NCBI GenBank assembly: GCA_900548505.1
Contig: URKI01000026.1
Coordinates: 1 to 32,394, forward strand
From: an uncultured Oscillibacter sp.
Lineage (GTDB): Bacteria; Bacillota; Clostridia; Oscillospirales; Oscillospiraceae
Direction: 5' to 3'
DNA: 32,394 nt
The notes beneath the pieces were generated by a model, which was not told the DNA's origin, searched no databases, and saw nothing but the letters and a program-made list of their open reading frames with translations. Of the stretch, positions 1 through 8,002 are shown in pieces (the stretch's first letter is position 1; each line of letters begins with the position of its first letter). Made by a program: the position numbers and the translations under genes.

Positions 1-608
<608 letters not shown>

Positions 609-802
609 ATGTACGGCCGTAAAAGCTGTGCATCCGCACAAGCTTCCTCACGCCGGGAGAGCGAAACTCCCGGTGCATTACGACAGGTCTCCACACTGCC
701 GCACCGCCGGCCAGGCGGATGGAAATCTCCTCCTTTTTTATGGCTGACCTGCCGCTATTGGAATGGAGTAGCGACGGCCGCCTGATTGAAAAATTTGGGG
801 AA
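609..802 (-). other. nagA-msmK intergenic stretch with hairpin
   Basis: This 194-bp gap holds no gene I can support. Read on the minus strand it contains a weak promoter-like pair (TTCCAA at 758-763 and TAAAAA at 735-740, 17-nt spacer), a GGAGGAG that looks like a ribosome-binding site but has no usual start codon after it, and a hairpin with arms 653-659 and 667-673 (CCGGGAG/CTCCCGG). There is no T-run, so the hairpin is not an obvious terminator. A TGAAAAATTT related to the motif at 7046-7087 lies at 787-796. msmK could be read through from nagA or have its own weak promoter. Confidence 0.4.
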
Positions 803-1936
803 TTACTGCGCGAGCAGGTCGCCCCGGAACACGATGGCCCGGATGCTGAGATCCTGCTGATCCAGCAGCACCGCGGTGGCCTCCTTGCCTGCATCCAGGC
901 TGCCGGCGTAATCGTCGATGCCGATGGCGCAGGCGGGGTTATAGGAGGCGGCGCGCACAGCGTCTGCCAGAGGGATACCGAAGGAAACGGTCTGGCGCAG
1001 GCAGCCCATCAGGCTGGTGACGGAGCCGGCCAGGGTGTTGGGGTCGTCTGCCATGGTGGCCCGGTTGCCGTGCACCACGATCTCCTGGCCGCCGAAGGGA
1101 TATTTCCCGTCCGGCATGCCGGTGGCCCGCAGAGAGTCGGAAATCAGGATCACCCGCTCCGCCCCGAACAGGGCGAAGGTGGCGCGTACCACGCTGGGAT
1201 GAATGTGGATGCCGTCGCAGATGAGCTCTGCCCGGACACCCGGGGTATCAAACGCGGCGCCGATGACGCCGGGGGCGCGATGGGTAAAGGGAGGCATGGC
1301 GTTAAAGAGGTGCGTGGCCTGCCGGGCGCCTGCCTGGAACGCGGCCAGGGCGGTATCGTAGTCCGCCGTGGTGTGGCCCACGGAGACGGTGATGCCGTCG
1401 GCGCGGGCGGAGGCGATAAAGGGCAGGGAGCCGGGCTGTTCGGGCGCCACGGACACCAGCTTCACAAGGCCATTGGCTGCCTGCTGGAGCCGGTGGAGCA
1501 TGTCGCCGTCGGGATCGTGGAGGAAAGCGCCGTTCTGGGCGCCCTTTTTGGCGGCGCACAGGAAGGGGCCCTCCAGATTGAGACCGGCCAGATAAGCGCC
1601 GGAAGTGGCCTTGGCCCGGTGGGCCGCGGCGTTTTCACAGATCCGCCGCAGCTGCTCTTCCGGCAGCGTCATGCCGGCGGGGCAGATATAGGTGACGCCC
1701 TGGCTGAGCTCGTAGTCGGCCATGGCCTGGAGCCCGTCAGGAGTGGCATCGGAGAAATCCTCGCCCACGCAGCCGTGGAAGTGTACGTCCACCAGGCCGG
1801 GGATCACATAGCAGCCGGTGGCGTCCAGCGTCTGGCCGCCGGCGGGAGAGGCGGTAAAGTGCGCTCCGTCGGTATAGAGATCCCGCTCCACGAATCCGCA
1901 GTCCAGATCAAAGACGGTTCCGCCGGTTATCTGCAT
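803..1936 (-). CDS. nagA: N-acetylglucosamine-6-phosphate deacetylase
   Basis: Cytoplasmic amidohydrolase that removes acetate from GlcNAc-6-P to give GlcN-6-P, the substrate of NagB next door. The 377 residues match the family length. Visible motifs: the TIM-barrel metal signature VDVHFHG near residue 50, LEGPF, the metal ligands GHTTADYD and HLFNAM, the substrate-binding CDGIHIHP, and the catalytic Asp in ILISDSLRATGM, all in the expected order. The start ATG at 1934-1936 lies inside the 3' end of nagB: the two genes overlap by 10 nt (ATGCAGATAA), a sign of translational coupling. It forms the tail of the sialic-acid/amino-sugar operon that includes the lyase at 2721-3635. The assignment is firm; the physiological source of GlcNAc-6-P is inferred from the neighbours. 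Confidence 0.96.
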   Translation of the reverse strand: MQITGGTVFDLDCGFVERDLYTDGAHFTASPAGGQTLDATGCYVIPGLVDVHFHGCVGEDFSDATPDGLQAMADYELSQGVTYICPAGMTLPEEQLRRICENAAAHRAKATSGAYLAGLNLEGPFLCAAKKGAQNGAFLHDPDGDMLHRLQQAANGLVKLVSVAPEQPGSLPFIASARADGITVSVGHTTADYDTALAAFQAGARQATHLFNAMPPFTHRAPGVIGAAFDTPGVRAELICDGIHIHPSVVRATFALFGAERVILISDSLRATGMPDGKYPFGGQEIVVHGNRATMADDPNTLAGSVTSLMGCLRQTVSFGIPLADAVRAASYNPACAIGIDDYAGSLDAGKEATAVLLDQQDLSIRAIVFRGDLLAQ

Positions 1937-2679
1937 ACGCTTACCCCCGCTTCCACGATGCGGTGCAGGGCGGCCTCGTCGCCTACCACCACCACGTCGC
2001 CGTGGAGCTGGAGGATAGAGGCCGGGCAGTCAGGAGAGATGGGGCCGCAGACGGCGTTGTACAGCGCGTCGGCCTTGTCGGCGCCGCTGGCGATCAGCAG
2101 CACCCGGCGGGCGGCCATGATGCAGCCCACGCCCATGGTCAGCGCCTGACGGGGCACATCGTCCCGGGTGGCGAAGAAGCGGGCGTTGGCGTCAATGGTG
2201 CTGTCGGTCAGGTCCACCACGTGGGTCTCCTTGGTGAAGTGGTCATCGGGCTCGTTGAAGCCGATGTGGCCGTTGCGGCCCAGACCCAGCAGCTGCAGGT
2301 CCGCGTAGCCCAGAGAGGCCACCAGCGCGTCGTAGCGGTCGCACTCGGCGTCCGCGTCGGCGGCCAGACCGTCGGGCACGTTGGTGTTTTCAGGCAGGAT
2401 GTCGACGTGATCGAAGAGATTGGTCTGCATGAAATAGCGGTAGCTCTGGTCATGGGTGGGAGCAAGGCCCTTGTACTCGTCCAGATTGACGGTGCGGACC
2501 TCCCGGAAGCTCAGATCCCCCGCGCGGTTGCGCGCGATCAGGTTTTCATAGGTGCCGATGGGGGTGGAGCCGGTGGCCAGACCCAGCACGCAGTTGGGCC
2601 GGCGGATGACCTCGGCGGCAATGAGGTTGGCGGCACGGCGGCTCATAGCGGCGTAATCCGCCTCCAAATAAATCCTCAT
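1927..2679 (-). CDS. nagB: Glucosamine-6-phosphate deaminase
   Basis: Converts GlcN-6-P to fructose-6-P and ammonia, linking amino sugars to glycolysis. The protein (250 aa) begins MRIYLEAD and carries the sugar-phosphate loop LATGSTPIG, LDEYKGL with the proton-abstracting Asp, and GRNGHIGFNEP with the ring-opening His. I chose ATG 2677-2679 because a good Shine-Dalgarno (AAAGGAG) lies just upstream; an earlier in-frame ATG at 2715 would overrun the spacer after the lyase gene and lacks such a site. It lies 41 bp after the lyase stop and overlaps nagA by 10 nt. Family identity is secure. Confidence 0.96.
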   Translation of the reverse strand: MRIYLEADYAAMSRRAANLIAAEVIRRPNCVLGLATGSTPIGTYENLIARNRAGDLSFREVRTVNLDEYKGLAPTHDQSYRYFMQTNLFDHVDILPENTNVPDGLAADADAECDRYDALVASLGYADLQLLGLGRNGHIGFNEPDDHFTKETHVVDLTDSTIDANARFFATRDDVPRQALTMGVGCIMAARRVLLIASGADKADALYNAVCGPISPDCPASILQLHGDVVVVGDEAALHRIVEAGVSVCR

Positions 2680-2720
2680 AGTAATGTTCTCTCCTTTCGG
2701 CAGGATTGTCAACAAAAATT

Positions 2721-3635
2721 TCAGTTAAATTTCACAATGGCAGCGTCGATCATGGCGGCGGCATCGTCCACAATGGCCATGTCGCTGTCGATCAGAGCGG
2801 GCAGGGGCTTGCGGACGGAGCCAACTTCCACGCCGCGCTTTTTCAGGATGGCCTTCATGACGGCGTACAGGTTGCCGTGGGCCTCGCACATGCGGTAGAT
2901 GATGCGGCAGATCTCGTTTTGCACCTGGGCAGCCTCGGTGACCCGGCCGGCGCGGTACAGCTCGTAGACCTTCAGGAACAGCTCGGGCATCACGGCGTAG
3001 GTGCCGCCGATGCCGCCGGTGGCGCCCATGGCCAGGCCGGAGATGAACTGCTCGTCGGGACCGTTCATGACCACGAACTGCTCGCCGCCCTCGTCCTTCC
3101 ACATCTGGATGTCCTGGGTGGGCATGGAGGAGTTCTTCACGCCGATGACACGGGGATTCTTGCGCATCTCACGCAGCAGGGGGATGCTCAGGGCCACACC
3201 CGCCAGCTGGGGGATGTTGTAGATGATGAAATCGGTGTTGGGGGCGGCGGCGGAGATGTCGTTCCAGTAGCCGGCGATGCCGTAGGGGGGCAGGTGGAAA
3301 TAGATGGGGGGGATGGCGGCGATGGCGTCCACGCCCAGGCTCTCAGCGTGCCGGGCCAGCTCCTGGCTGTCGGCGGTGTTGTTGCAGGCTACGTGGGCGA
3401 TGATGGTCATCTTACCGCCCACCTCGGCCATGACGTTCTCCAGCACTACCTTGCGCTCTTCCACGCTCTGATAGATGCACTCGCCGGAGGAGCCGCCCAC
3501 ATACAGGCCCTTGACGCCCTTTTCCAGCAGGTAGCGGGCCAGAGCGCGGGTGCGCTGGGGGCTGATGGAGCCGTCATCCTCGTAGCAGGCATAGAAGGCG
3601 GGGAAGACTCCCTGATACTTTTTGATATCGAACAT
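2721..3635 (-). CDS. nanA: N-acetylneuraminate lyase (DHDPS/NAL family)
   Basis: Class I aldolase-type TIM barrel expected to split sialic acid (Neu5Ac) into N-acetylmannosamine and pyruvate in the cytoplasm. The 304 residues include the carboxylate-binding GGSSGE near residue 47, the catalytic Tyr in IIYNIPQLAG near 138, the Schiff-base Lys in RVIGVKNSS, and NGPDEQFISGLAMGATGGIGGT, close to the E. coli NanA arrangement (YNGYDE..ASGLLAGADGGIGSTY). The start is followed by FDIKKYQGV; AAAGGAAAGGA lies upstream at a rather long spacing. It sits between the permease genes and nagBA and shares a locus with a RENBP-type epimerase, which supports NAL over dihydrodipicolinate synthase. Other DHDPS-family aldolases cannot be fully excluded without assay. 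Confidence 0.88.
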   Translation of the reverse strand: MFDIKKYQGVFPAFYACYEDDGSISPQRTRALARYLLEKGVKGLYVGGSSGECIYQSVEERKVVLENVMAEVGGKMTIIAHVACNNTADSQELARHAESLGVDAIAAIPPIYFHLPPYGIAGYWNDISAAAPNTDFIIYNIPQLAGVALSIPLLREMRKNPRVIGVKNSSMPTQDIQMWKDEGGEQFVVMNGPDEQFISGLAMGATGGIGGTYAVMPELFLKVYELYRAGRVTEAAQVQNEICRIIYRMCEAHGNLYAVMKAILKKRGVEVGSVRKPLPALIDSDMAIVDDAAAMIDAAIVKFN

Positions 3636-3700
3636 AGTGTGTACAGATCCTTTCCTTTACGCGCGAAAGCGCGGAAAATAACAGTGAAAAACCGCCGCGG

Positions 3701-3728
3701 ACCCTCCGCCGAATATCCGGCGGAGGGT
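3701..3728 (-). other. Intercistronic hairpin between permease and nanA
   Basis: Perfect 11-bp stem (ACCCTCCGCCG at 3701-3711 with CGGCGGAGGGT at 3718-3728) and a 6-nt loop, in the 105-bp gap between the second permease and nanA. On the minus-strand RNA a GGTTTTT run follows after about 6 GC-rich nucleotides, so it may be a weak terminator or a 3'-end stabiliser that lowers expression of the enzyme genes relative to the transporter. Confidence 0.6.
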
Positions 3729-3740
3729 TCAGAAAGCGGA

Positions 3741-4625
3741 TTATCCCTTGACGGCGCCCATGGTGATGCCCTGGGTGAAGTATCTCTGGAAAGCCAGGAA
3801 CACCAGGATGATGGGCACGGCGGCCAGCGCAGCGCCGGCCATGATGAGGCCGAAGTCGTTGGACATTTCACTCTGGAGTCCGGCAATACCCAGGGCAATG
3901 GTCTTGGCCTCCGTTTTGGAGAGCATGATCAGCTGCAGGGGGTACTCGTTCCAGGCGTTGATGAAGGTGAAGATAGCCAGTGCGCCGATGCCCGGCTGGA
4001 TGATGGGCAATGCCACGTTCATGAAGGTCTTGACCTCGCCGGCGCCGTCGATGCGGGCGGCTTCCAGCAGCGAGGAGGGGATGCCCTCGGAGAACTGCTT
4101 CATGAGGAACACGCCGAAGGGCCAGCCCACCACCGGGAAGACCACCGCGAAGATGGAGCCCCAGGTGGTGTCCACCAGATGGAGGATGGACATTTCCCGC
4201 AGCAGCGGGATGAGGATGACCTGCTTGGGCAGCGCCATGGCGCACACAAACAGGGAGAAGATGAAGCCCCGGCCCCAGAAGCGCTTTTTCGCCAGCGCAT
4301 AGCCGGCCAAAGACGCGCTGAAGCAGGTGAGGATCATGGCCACGATGGAGATGAACACGCTGTTGAACAGCCACCGGATGGCCATGGGCATGTCAATGCC
4401 GAAGAGGGTGGTCTGGGACTTGAACAGCCGGGCGAAGTTGTCCCAGGAGATGGTGGTGGGGATCCACTTGACGGACTCGCCCGCCTTGATGATGATGTCG
4501 CTCTTCTCCTTCACGGAGCCGGTGACGATCCAGTAAAGGGGGAAGAGGAAGAAGATGGCCAGCAGCACCAGGAGGATGGCGGTGATGACGAAATACGGAG
4601 TGATCCGCTGCTTTTTTCCAGTCAT
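3741..4625 (-). CDS. CUT1 sugar ABC importer permease, MalG type
   Basis: Inner-membrane permease, 294 aa, with six expected hydrophobic segments. The first starts near residue 13 (ITAILLVLLAIFFLFPLYW) and is followed by a long extracytoplasmic stretch. The cytoplasmic EAA loop that contacts the ATPase reads EAARIDGAGEVKTFMNVALPIIQPGIGAL near residues 185-215. The C-terminal QRYFTQGITMGAVKG is the usual MalG-subfamily ending. The ATG (4623-4625) follows the stop of the partner permease by 12 bp, and that stop overlaps its Shine-Dalgarno (TAAGGAGG), so translation is probably coupled. Substrate is inferred from the lyase, epimerase and nag genes: sialic acid, or another N-acetylated amino sugar. 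Confidence 0.93.
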   Translation of the reverse strand: MTGKKQRITPYFVITAILLVLLAIFFLFPLYWIVTGSVKEKSDIIIKAGESVKWIPTTISWDNFARLFKSQTTLFGIDMPMAIRWLFNSVFISIVAMILTCFSASLAGYALAKKRFWGRGFIFSLFVCAMALPKQVILIPLLREMSILHLVDTTWGSIFAVVFPVVGWPFGVFLMKQFSEGIPSSLLEAARIDGAGEVKTFMNVALPIIQPGIGALAIFTFINAWNEYPLQLIMLSKTEAKTIALGIAGLQSEMSNDFGLIMAGAALAAVPIILVFLAFQRYFTQGITMGAVKG

Positions 4626-4637
4626 GGTGGCGCCTCC

Positions 4638-5558
4638 TTATTCTGTGGTGCCGCCGTGCATGACCTTGAACTGCAGCGCGCTGAACAAGGCGATGACGAT
4701 GGCCAGGATCACGCCCATGGCGTCGGCATAGCCGAACTCCTTGGTGGTTCTGAACGCGATCTCATATAGGTAGTACATGACGGTGCTGGTACTGTAGTTG
4801 GGACCGCCGGAGGTCAGCAGCTGGATCAGGGCGAAGCACTGGAAGCTGTTGATGGTGGTGATGACCGCCACATACAGGGTGGTGGGCATGATGGAGGGCC
4901 ATTTGATCTTCCAGAACACCTGGAAGTCCGTGGCGCCGTCCACCTGGGCCGCCTCCACCAGGGAGTGGTCCACGTTGCCCAGGGCGGAGACATACAGCAC
5001 GATGGGCTGGCCGATGGAGGTGGTGAAGAGGATCAGAATGATGCACCAAAGGGCCATCTGCTCGCTCTCGGTCCACAGGAGGCCCTCGCCGCCCATGGCA
5101 CGGATGACGTAGTTGAAAAGGCCGTTGTACTTATCGAACATCCACTTCCAGACCACGACTACCGCCACAGAGCCCGTAACTACCGGCAGGTAGAATACGC
5201 ACCGGAAGAAGGAGCGGGCGGCGGCGTGCATCTTGTAAATGGCGGAGCCCACCCACAGGGAAAAGGCGGTGACCGTGGGAACGGCCACCACCACGATGAT
5301 CACCGTATTGATGGCAGACTTCCAGAAGATGGGGTCGTTGAAAAGGCGGATGTAGTTATCGAGGAAAATGAAATCGGAACCGGTGTTGGTGTTGGCAAAG
5401 CTGGAGTTGGTAAAGCTGGTGACCACGCCCATGGCCATGGGCGTGAGGACGAATCCAACGAAGAAAAACAGCGCCGGCAGCAAAAACAAATACGATACGA
5501 CGGTCTCTCTGCGCTGGAGGACTAAGCTTCTTTTAGGCGCGCTGGTGGTAGTTGCCAT
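4638..5558 (-). CDS. CUT1 sugar ABC importer permease, MalF type
   Basis: Partner permease, 306 aa. The basic N-terminus (ATTTSAPKRSLVLQRRETV) precedes a first membrane helix (SYLFLLPALFFFVGFVLTPM), and about six helices follow. The EAA loop reads EAAQVDGATDFQVFWKIKWPSIMPT near residues 205-230. It is placed between the binding-protein gene and the MalG-type permease, the standard CUT1 order. The start ATG at 5556-5558 has a clear GGGGGAGG site upstream. S. pneumoniae SatABC is a known CUT1 sialic-acid importer powered by MsmK; I infer an analogous role here from context, not from residue-level specificity. Confidence 0.93.
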   Translation of the reverse strand: MATTTSAPKRSLVLQRRETVVSYLFLLPALFFFVGFVLTPMAMGVVTSFTNSSFANTNTGSDFIFLDNYIRLFNDPIFWKSAINTVIIVVVAVPTVTAFSLWVGSAIYKMHAAARSFFRCVFYLPVVTGSVAVVVVWKWMFDKYNGLFNYVIRAMGGEGLLWTESEQMALWCIILILFTTSIGQPIVLYVSALGNVDHSLVEAAQVDGATDFQVFWKIKWPSIMPTTLYVAVITTINSFQCFALIQLLTSGGPNYSTSTVMYYLYEIAFRTTKEFGYADAMGVILAIVIALFSALQFKVMHGGTTE

Positions 5559-5613
5559 AGAGCCTCCCCCGTTTTCTATATCAGATGTGGTTTAAACCGT
5601 TGCGGATAAGGGT

Positions 5614-5647
5614 TCTCCCTTCTCCCGCCGGAGCGGGAGAAGGGAGA
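5614..5647 (-). other. Strong intercistronic hairpin after the binding-protein gene
   Basis: A perfect 15-bp stem with a CGGA tetraloop (arms 5614-5628 and 5633-5647), starting 15 nt past the stop of the binding-protein gene on the minus strand and not followed by a T-run. Such hairpins often protect the 3' end of the binding-protein message so that it outnumbers the permeases. That role is inferred here. It could also be a copy of a dispersed palindromic repeat, which a genome search would tell. Confidence 0.65.
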
Positions 5648-5662
5648 GTGTGTATGGGAAAA

Positions 5663-6946
5663 TCAGGCGTTGGCGCCGGTGTTGAAGGCATCGGCGGCCT
5701 CCTGCACGGGCGTGCCGTTGAAGACCTGCTGCAGCATGTTGAACCACAGGGGACGCATGGCGGCAAAGCCGGCGCGGGTGTTGTAGTAGGGACCGTAGTA
5801 CTGGGTCCAGGAGGCCAGCAGGCTCATTTCCTCGTTGCCCTCATAGAGGTTGCCGAAGGAAGCGCGGACGGGGAAGGCACCGGTCTGGACCACGCTCTTG
5901 GGGCCCCACTCGGAATCATCGCAGATGAAGGAGATGAAGCGCTTGGAAGCCTCAGCCTTGGCATCGTCGCCGTTGTCGAACACGCAGAAGCCGTTGACCA
6001 GGTACTCCAGCTCGGGCACGCCGTCGTCAGAGGGGAAGGGAACGGAGATCTGGGTGTAATCCTCGGAGGCATAGCTCATGGCGTTGGAGGTGCCCCAGCA
6101 GAAGGTCATGGCGCAGGTCTCCTGCTGGAACTGCTGCAGCTCGTCGGCGGCGGCCATGGAGAAGCCGGCGTCCAGAGCCTTGCTGTCATACATGCTCTTG
6201 AGCAGCTCCAGAGCCTTGACGCCGTTGGCGTCCACGTTCCACTTGCCGTCCTCGCCCACGATGGAGGAGGAGTAGAGGTTGTTCACCAGAGCGCGGGTGC
6301 CCTGGTCGCCGCCCTGGCCGCCGCAGTACACGATGCCGGGAACGGTGGTGACGCCAGCGTCACGCAGGGCCTCGCACATCTTCACGAAGTTCTCGGTGGT
6401 CCAGGTGCGGTCACCCTCCAGGTTCACATACTGCAGGGCGTTGGCCTCTTCCAGAGCCTCCTTGTTCAGGCCCATGTAGAAGGGAGAGGAGGAGATGGGA
6501 TACATGTAGTAGGAGCCGTCAGCGCCCACGCAGGTCTCCAGCAGGCTCTCGCTGGCGATGTCGCTCTTGAGGGACTCGATCATGTCGTCCAGGGGAACCA
6601 GGTTGCCGGCGTTGCCGTACTCAATGATACGGCCCGGAGCGTCGAACAGCACGTCGGGAGCGGTGCCGGCGGTGATGGCAGAGGTCAGGGCGTCGGCGCC
6701 GGAGGTGAAGTCAATGATCTCCACGTTGACCTTCACGTCAGGGTTGGCGGCCATGAAAGCGTCCGCCACCTGCTGCTCGTAGCCGGAGTCCACACCGAAC
6801 GTGGGGAACGCCCACCAGGTGATCTCGGTGACGCCCTCGGGGGTGCCTTCCTCGGCGGGCGTCTCCTCTTTCTGACCGCAGGCGGCCAGGGCCAGGACCA
6901 TGGTCATGGTCAGGGCCAGAGCAAGAAATCTTTTCATCTTCTTCAT
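5663..6946 (-). CDS. Extracellular sugar-binding lipoprotein of the ABC importer
   Basis: Family 1 solute-binding protein, 427 aa, anchored outside the membrane as a lipoprotein. The signal (MKKMKRFLALALTMTMVLALAACG) has a lipobox with Cys near residue 23, then a Glu/Thr-rich linker. The mature part starts EGVTEITWWAFPTFG and shows typical features: AFMAANPDVKVNVE, GTAPDVLFDAPGRIIEYGNAGNLVPLDD and, near the end, a Trp/Tyr-rich WTQYYGPYYNTRAGF region. I place the start at ATG 6944-6946, which follows AGGAGG; the longer reading from 7027 would put the signal peptide inside the protein and run over the promoter. Ligand probably sialic acid or a related amino sugar, inferred from context. Confidence 0.93.
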   Translation of the reverse strand: MKKMKRFLALALTMTMVLALAACGQKEETPAEEGTPEGVTEITWWAFPTFGVDSGYEQQVADAFMAANPDVKVNVEIIDFTSGADALTSAITAGTAPDVLFDAPGRIIEYGNAGNLVPLDDMIESLKSDIASESLLETCVGADGSYYMYPISSSPFYMGLNKEALEEANALQYVNLEGDRTWTTENFVKMCEALRDAGVTTVPGIVYCGGQGGDQGTRALVNNLYSSSIVGEDGKWNVDANGVKALELLKSMYDSKALDAGFSMAAADELQQFQQETCAMTFCWGTSNAMSYASEDYTQISVPFPSDDGVPELEYLVNGFCVFDNGDDAKAEASKRFISFICDDSEWGPKSVVQTGAFPVRASFGNLYEGNEEMSLLASWTQYYGPYYNTRAGFAAMRPLWFNMLQQVFNGTPVQEAADAFNTGANA

Positions 6947-7008
6947 ATGTCTGTGCCTCCTAAAAATTGATGAAAAATACAGGAAGTGCCAAACTTGGCT
7001 ATGTGCAA

Positions 7009-7037
7009 ATTGTACAATTGTACGCAAGGGTTGTCAA
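7009..7037 (-). promoter_or_regulatory. Sigma-A promoter of the binding-protein/transport operon
   Basis: On the minus strand TTGACA (7032-7037), a 17-nt spacer and TACAAT (7009-7014) form a near-consensus promoter about 60 bp upstream of the binding-protein start. It shows that the transport and nan/nag genes can be transcribed separately from the epimerase-rpiR pair. Confidence 0.82.
7012..7023. promoter_or_regulatory. Perfect palindrome overlapping the -10 region
   Basis: GTACAATTGTAC is a perfect 12-bp palindrome that straddles the -10 hexamer and part of the spacer of the transport promoter; an overlapping ATTGTACAAT palindrome covers 7009-7018. The position suits a repressor operator. 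The binding protein is unknown. Confidence 0.45.
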
Positions 7038-7045
7038 GCAATACC

Positions 7046-7087
7046 TGAAAAAATTTTCAAGACTGTCATTATATGAAAAAATTTTGA
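7046..7087. promoter_or_regulatory. Two copies of a TGAAAAAATTTT motif upstream of the transport promoter
   Basis: TGAAAAAATTTTCA (7046-7059, a near-perfect inverted repeat) and TGAAAAAATTTTGA (7074-7087) lie just upstream of the -35 box. The same 12 nt recurs between the epimerase and kinase promoters (9281-9292, opposite strand). They may be operators of the RpiR regulator encoded next door. Their A/T tracts and position near -45 also fit an UP element for RNA polymerase. Confidence 0.5.
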
Positions 7088-7120
7088 AAATAATTGTGGC
7101 TTTCTTCCTGTTTCTGGGTA

Positions 7121-7975
7121 TCATACGTGTTTTTCCGACAATGCATCGGCCACCAGCTCCCGGTGCTGCCGGCAGTGCTCCAGGTCCCGGCGGCACATTT
7201 CGGAAAACAGCACGTCGATGAGGTAGAGCTGGGCGATGCGGGCGGCCACGGAGCCCAGCTGCAGGGGCCCCTCCGTGGAGCCGCACTGGAGCACCACGTC
7301 CGCAAAGGCCGCGCCGGGAGAACCGGGATAGCGGGTCACCAGCACGATTTTCGTGCCCCGGGCCTTGGCGATGCGCAGCACGTCAATGAGCTCCTTGGTG
7401 GCGCCGGAGTAGGAAAAGAACAAAATGGCGTCCTTTTCATCCAGGCTCACGGCGGAGATCACCTGCATGTGGGAGTCCGGCACGGGGAAAAAGGAGGGGA
7501 AGGTGGTGGTGAACAGGTGGGCGGCCTCCTGGGCCAGCAGCATGGACCCGCCCTGGCCCATGCACAATACCTTGTCCGCCGCCAGCAGCAGGTCCGCCGC
7601 CGCCCGGATGCTCTCCGTGCGGATGAGGGCCTGGGTCTCCCGGATGGCGTCGATCTCCGCCCCGGCCAGCTTGCTGCACAAAATGGGCACGCTGTCGTCG
7701 GGCTGGATCTCGCCGGAGAGGGGGCTGGTGTCGGGCCGGGCGGCGGTGGAGGCGGCGATGGACAGGCGGAAGGCGCTGTATCCCTGGTATCCCATCCGCC
7801 GGCAGAAGCGGGAGATGGTTGCCTCGGCCACGCCGCAGGCGGCGGCCAGCTCGGAAATGGACATGCTCTGGGTGCGCTGACCGTTGGCCACCACGAAGTT
7901 GGCCAGCTTTTTTTCCGAAGAGGTCAGCTGGTAATATTCCCGGGTGATCCGGTTGAATACGCTTTCTTCTGGCAT
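7121..7975 (-). CDS. RpiR-family transcriptional regulator
   Basis: DNA-binding regulator of 284 aa. Residues 1-75 form the RpiR helix-turn-helix domain (SVFNRITREYYQLTSSEKKLANFV, then SISELAAACGVAEATISRFCRRMGYQGYSAFR). Residues 110-260 form a SIS sugar-phosphate-binding domain (VLCMGQGGSMLLAQEAAHLF, ILFFSYSGATKELIDV, IVLVTRYPGSP). RpiR-type NanR proteins control sialic-acid genes in several bacteria, with amino-sugar phosphates as effectors; here the partner genes suggest the same. It lies 27 bp after the epimerase gene and probably shares its transcript. The start at 7973-7975 has GAGG 7 nt upstream. Candidate sites are described at 7046-7087 and 9279-9292. Repressor or activator action cannot be read from sequence. 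Confidence 0.92.
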   Translation of the reverse strand: MPEESVFNRITREYYQLTSSEKKLANFVVANGQRTQSMSISELAAACGVAEATISRFCRRMGYQGYSAFRLSIAASTAARPDTSPLSGEIQPDDSVPILCSKLAGAEIDAIRETQALIRTESIRAAADLLLAADKVLCMGQGGSMLLAQEAAHLFTTTFPSFFPVPDSHMQVISAVSLDEKDAILFFSYSGATKELIDVLRIAKARGTKIVLVTRYPGSPGAAFADVVLQCGSTEGPLQLGSVAARIAQLYLIDVLFSEMCRRDLEHCRQHRELVADALSEKHV

Positions 7976-8002
7976 AGACTGCCTCGATTCAGCGTCGGGT
8001 TG

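Noticed and set aside
2706..4769. Long plus-strand frame opposite nanA and the permease genes
   Set aside because: His/Asp/Gly-rich shadow translation over three well-identified minus-strand genes.
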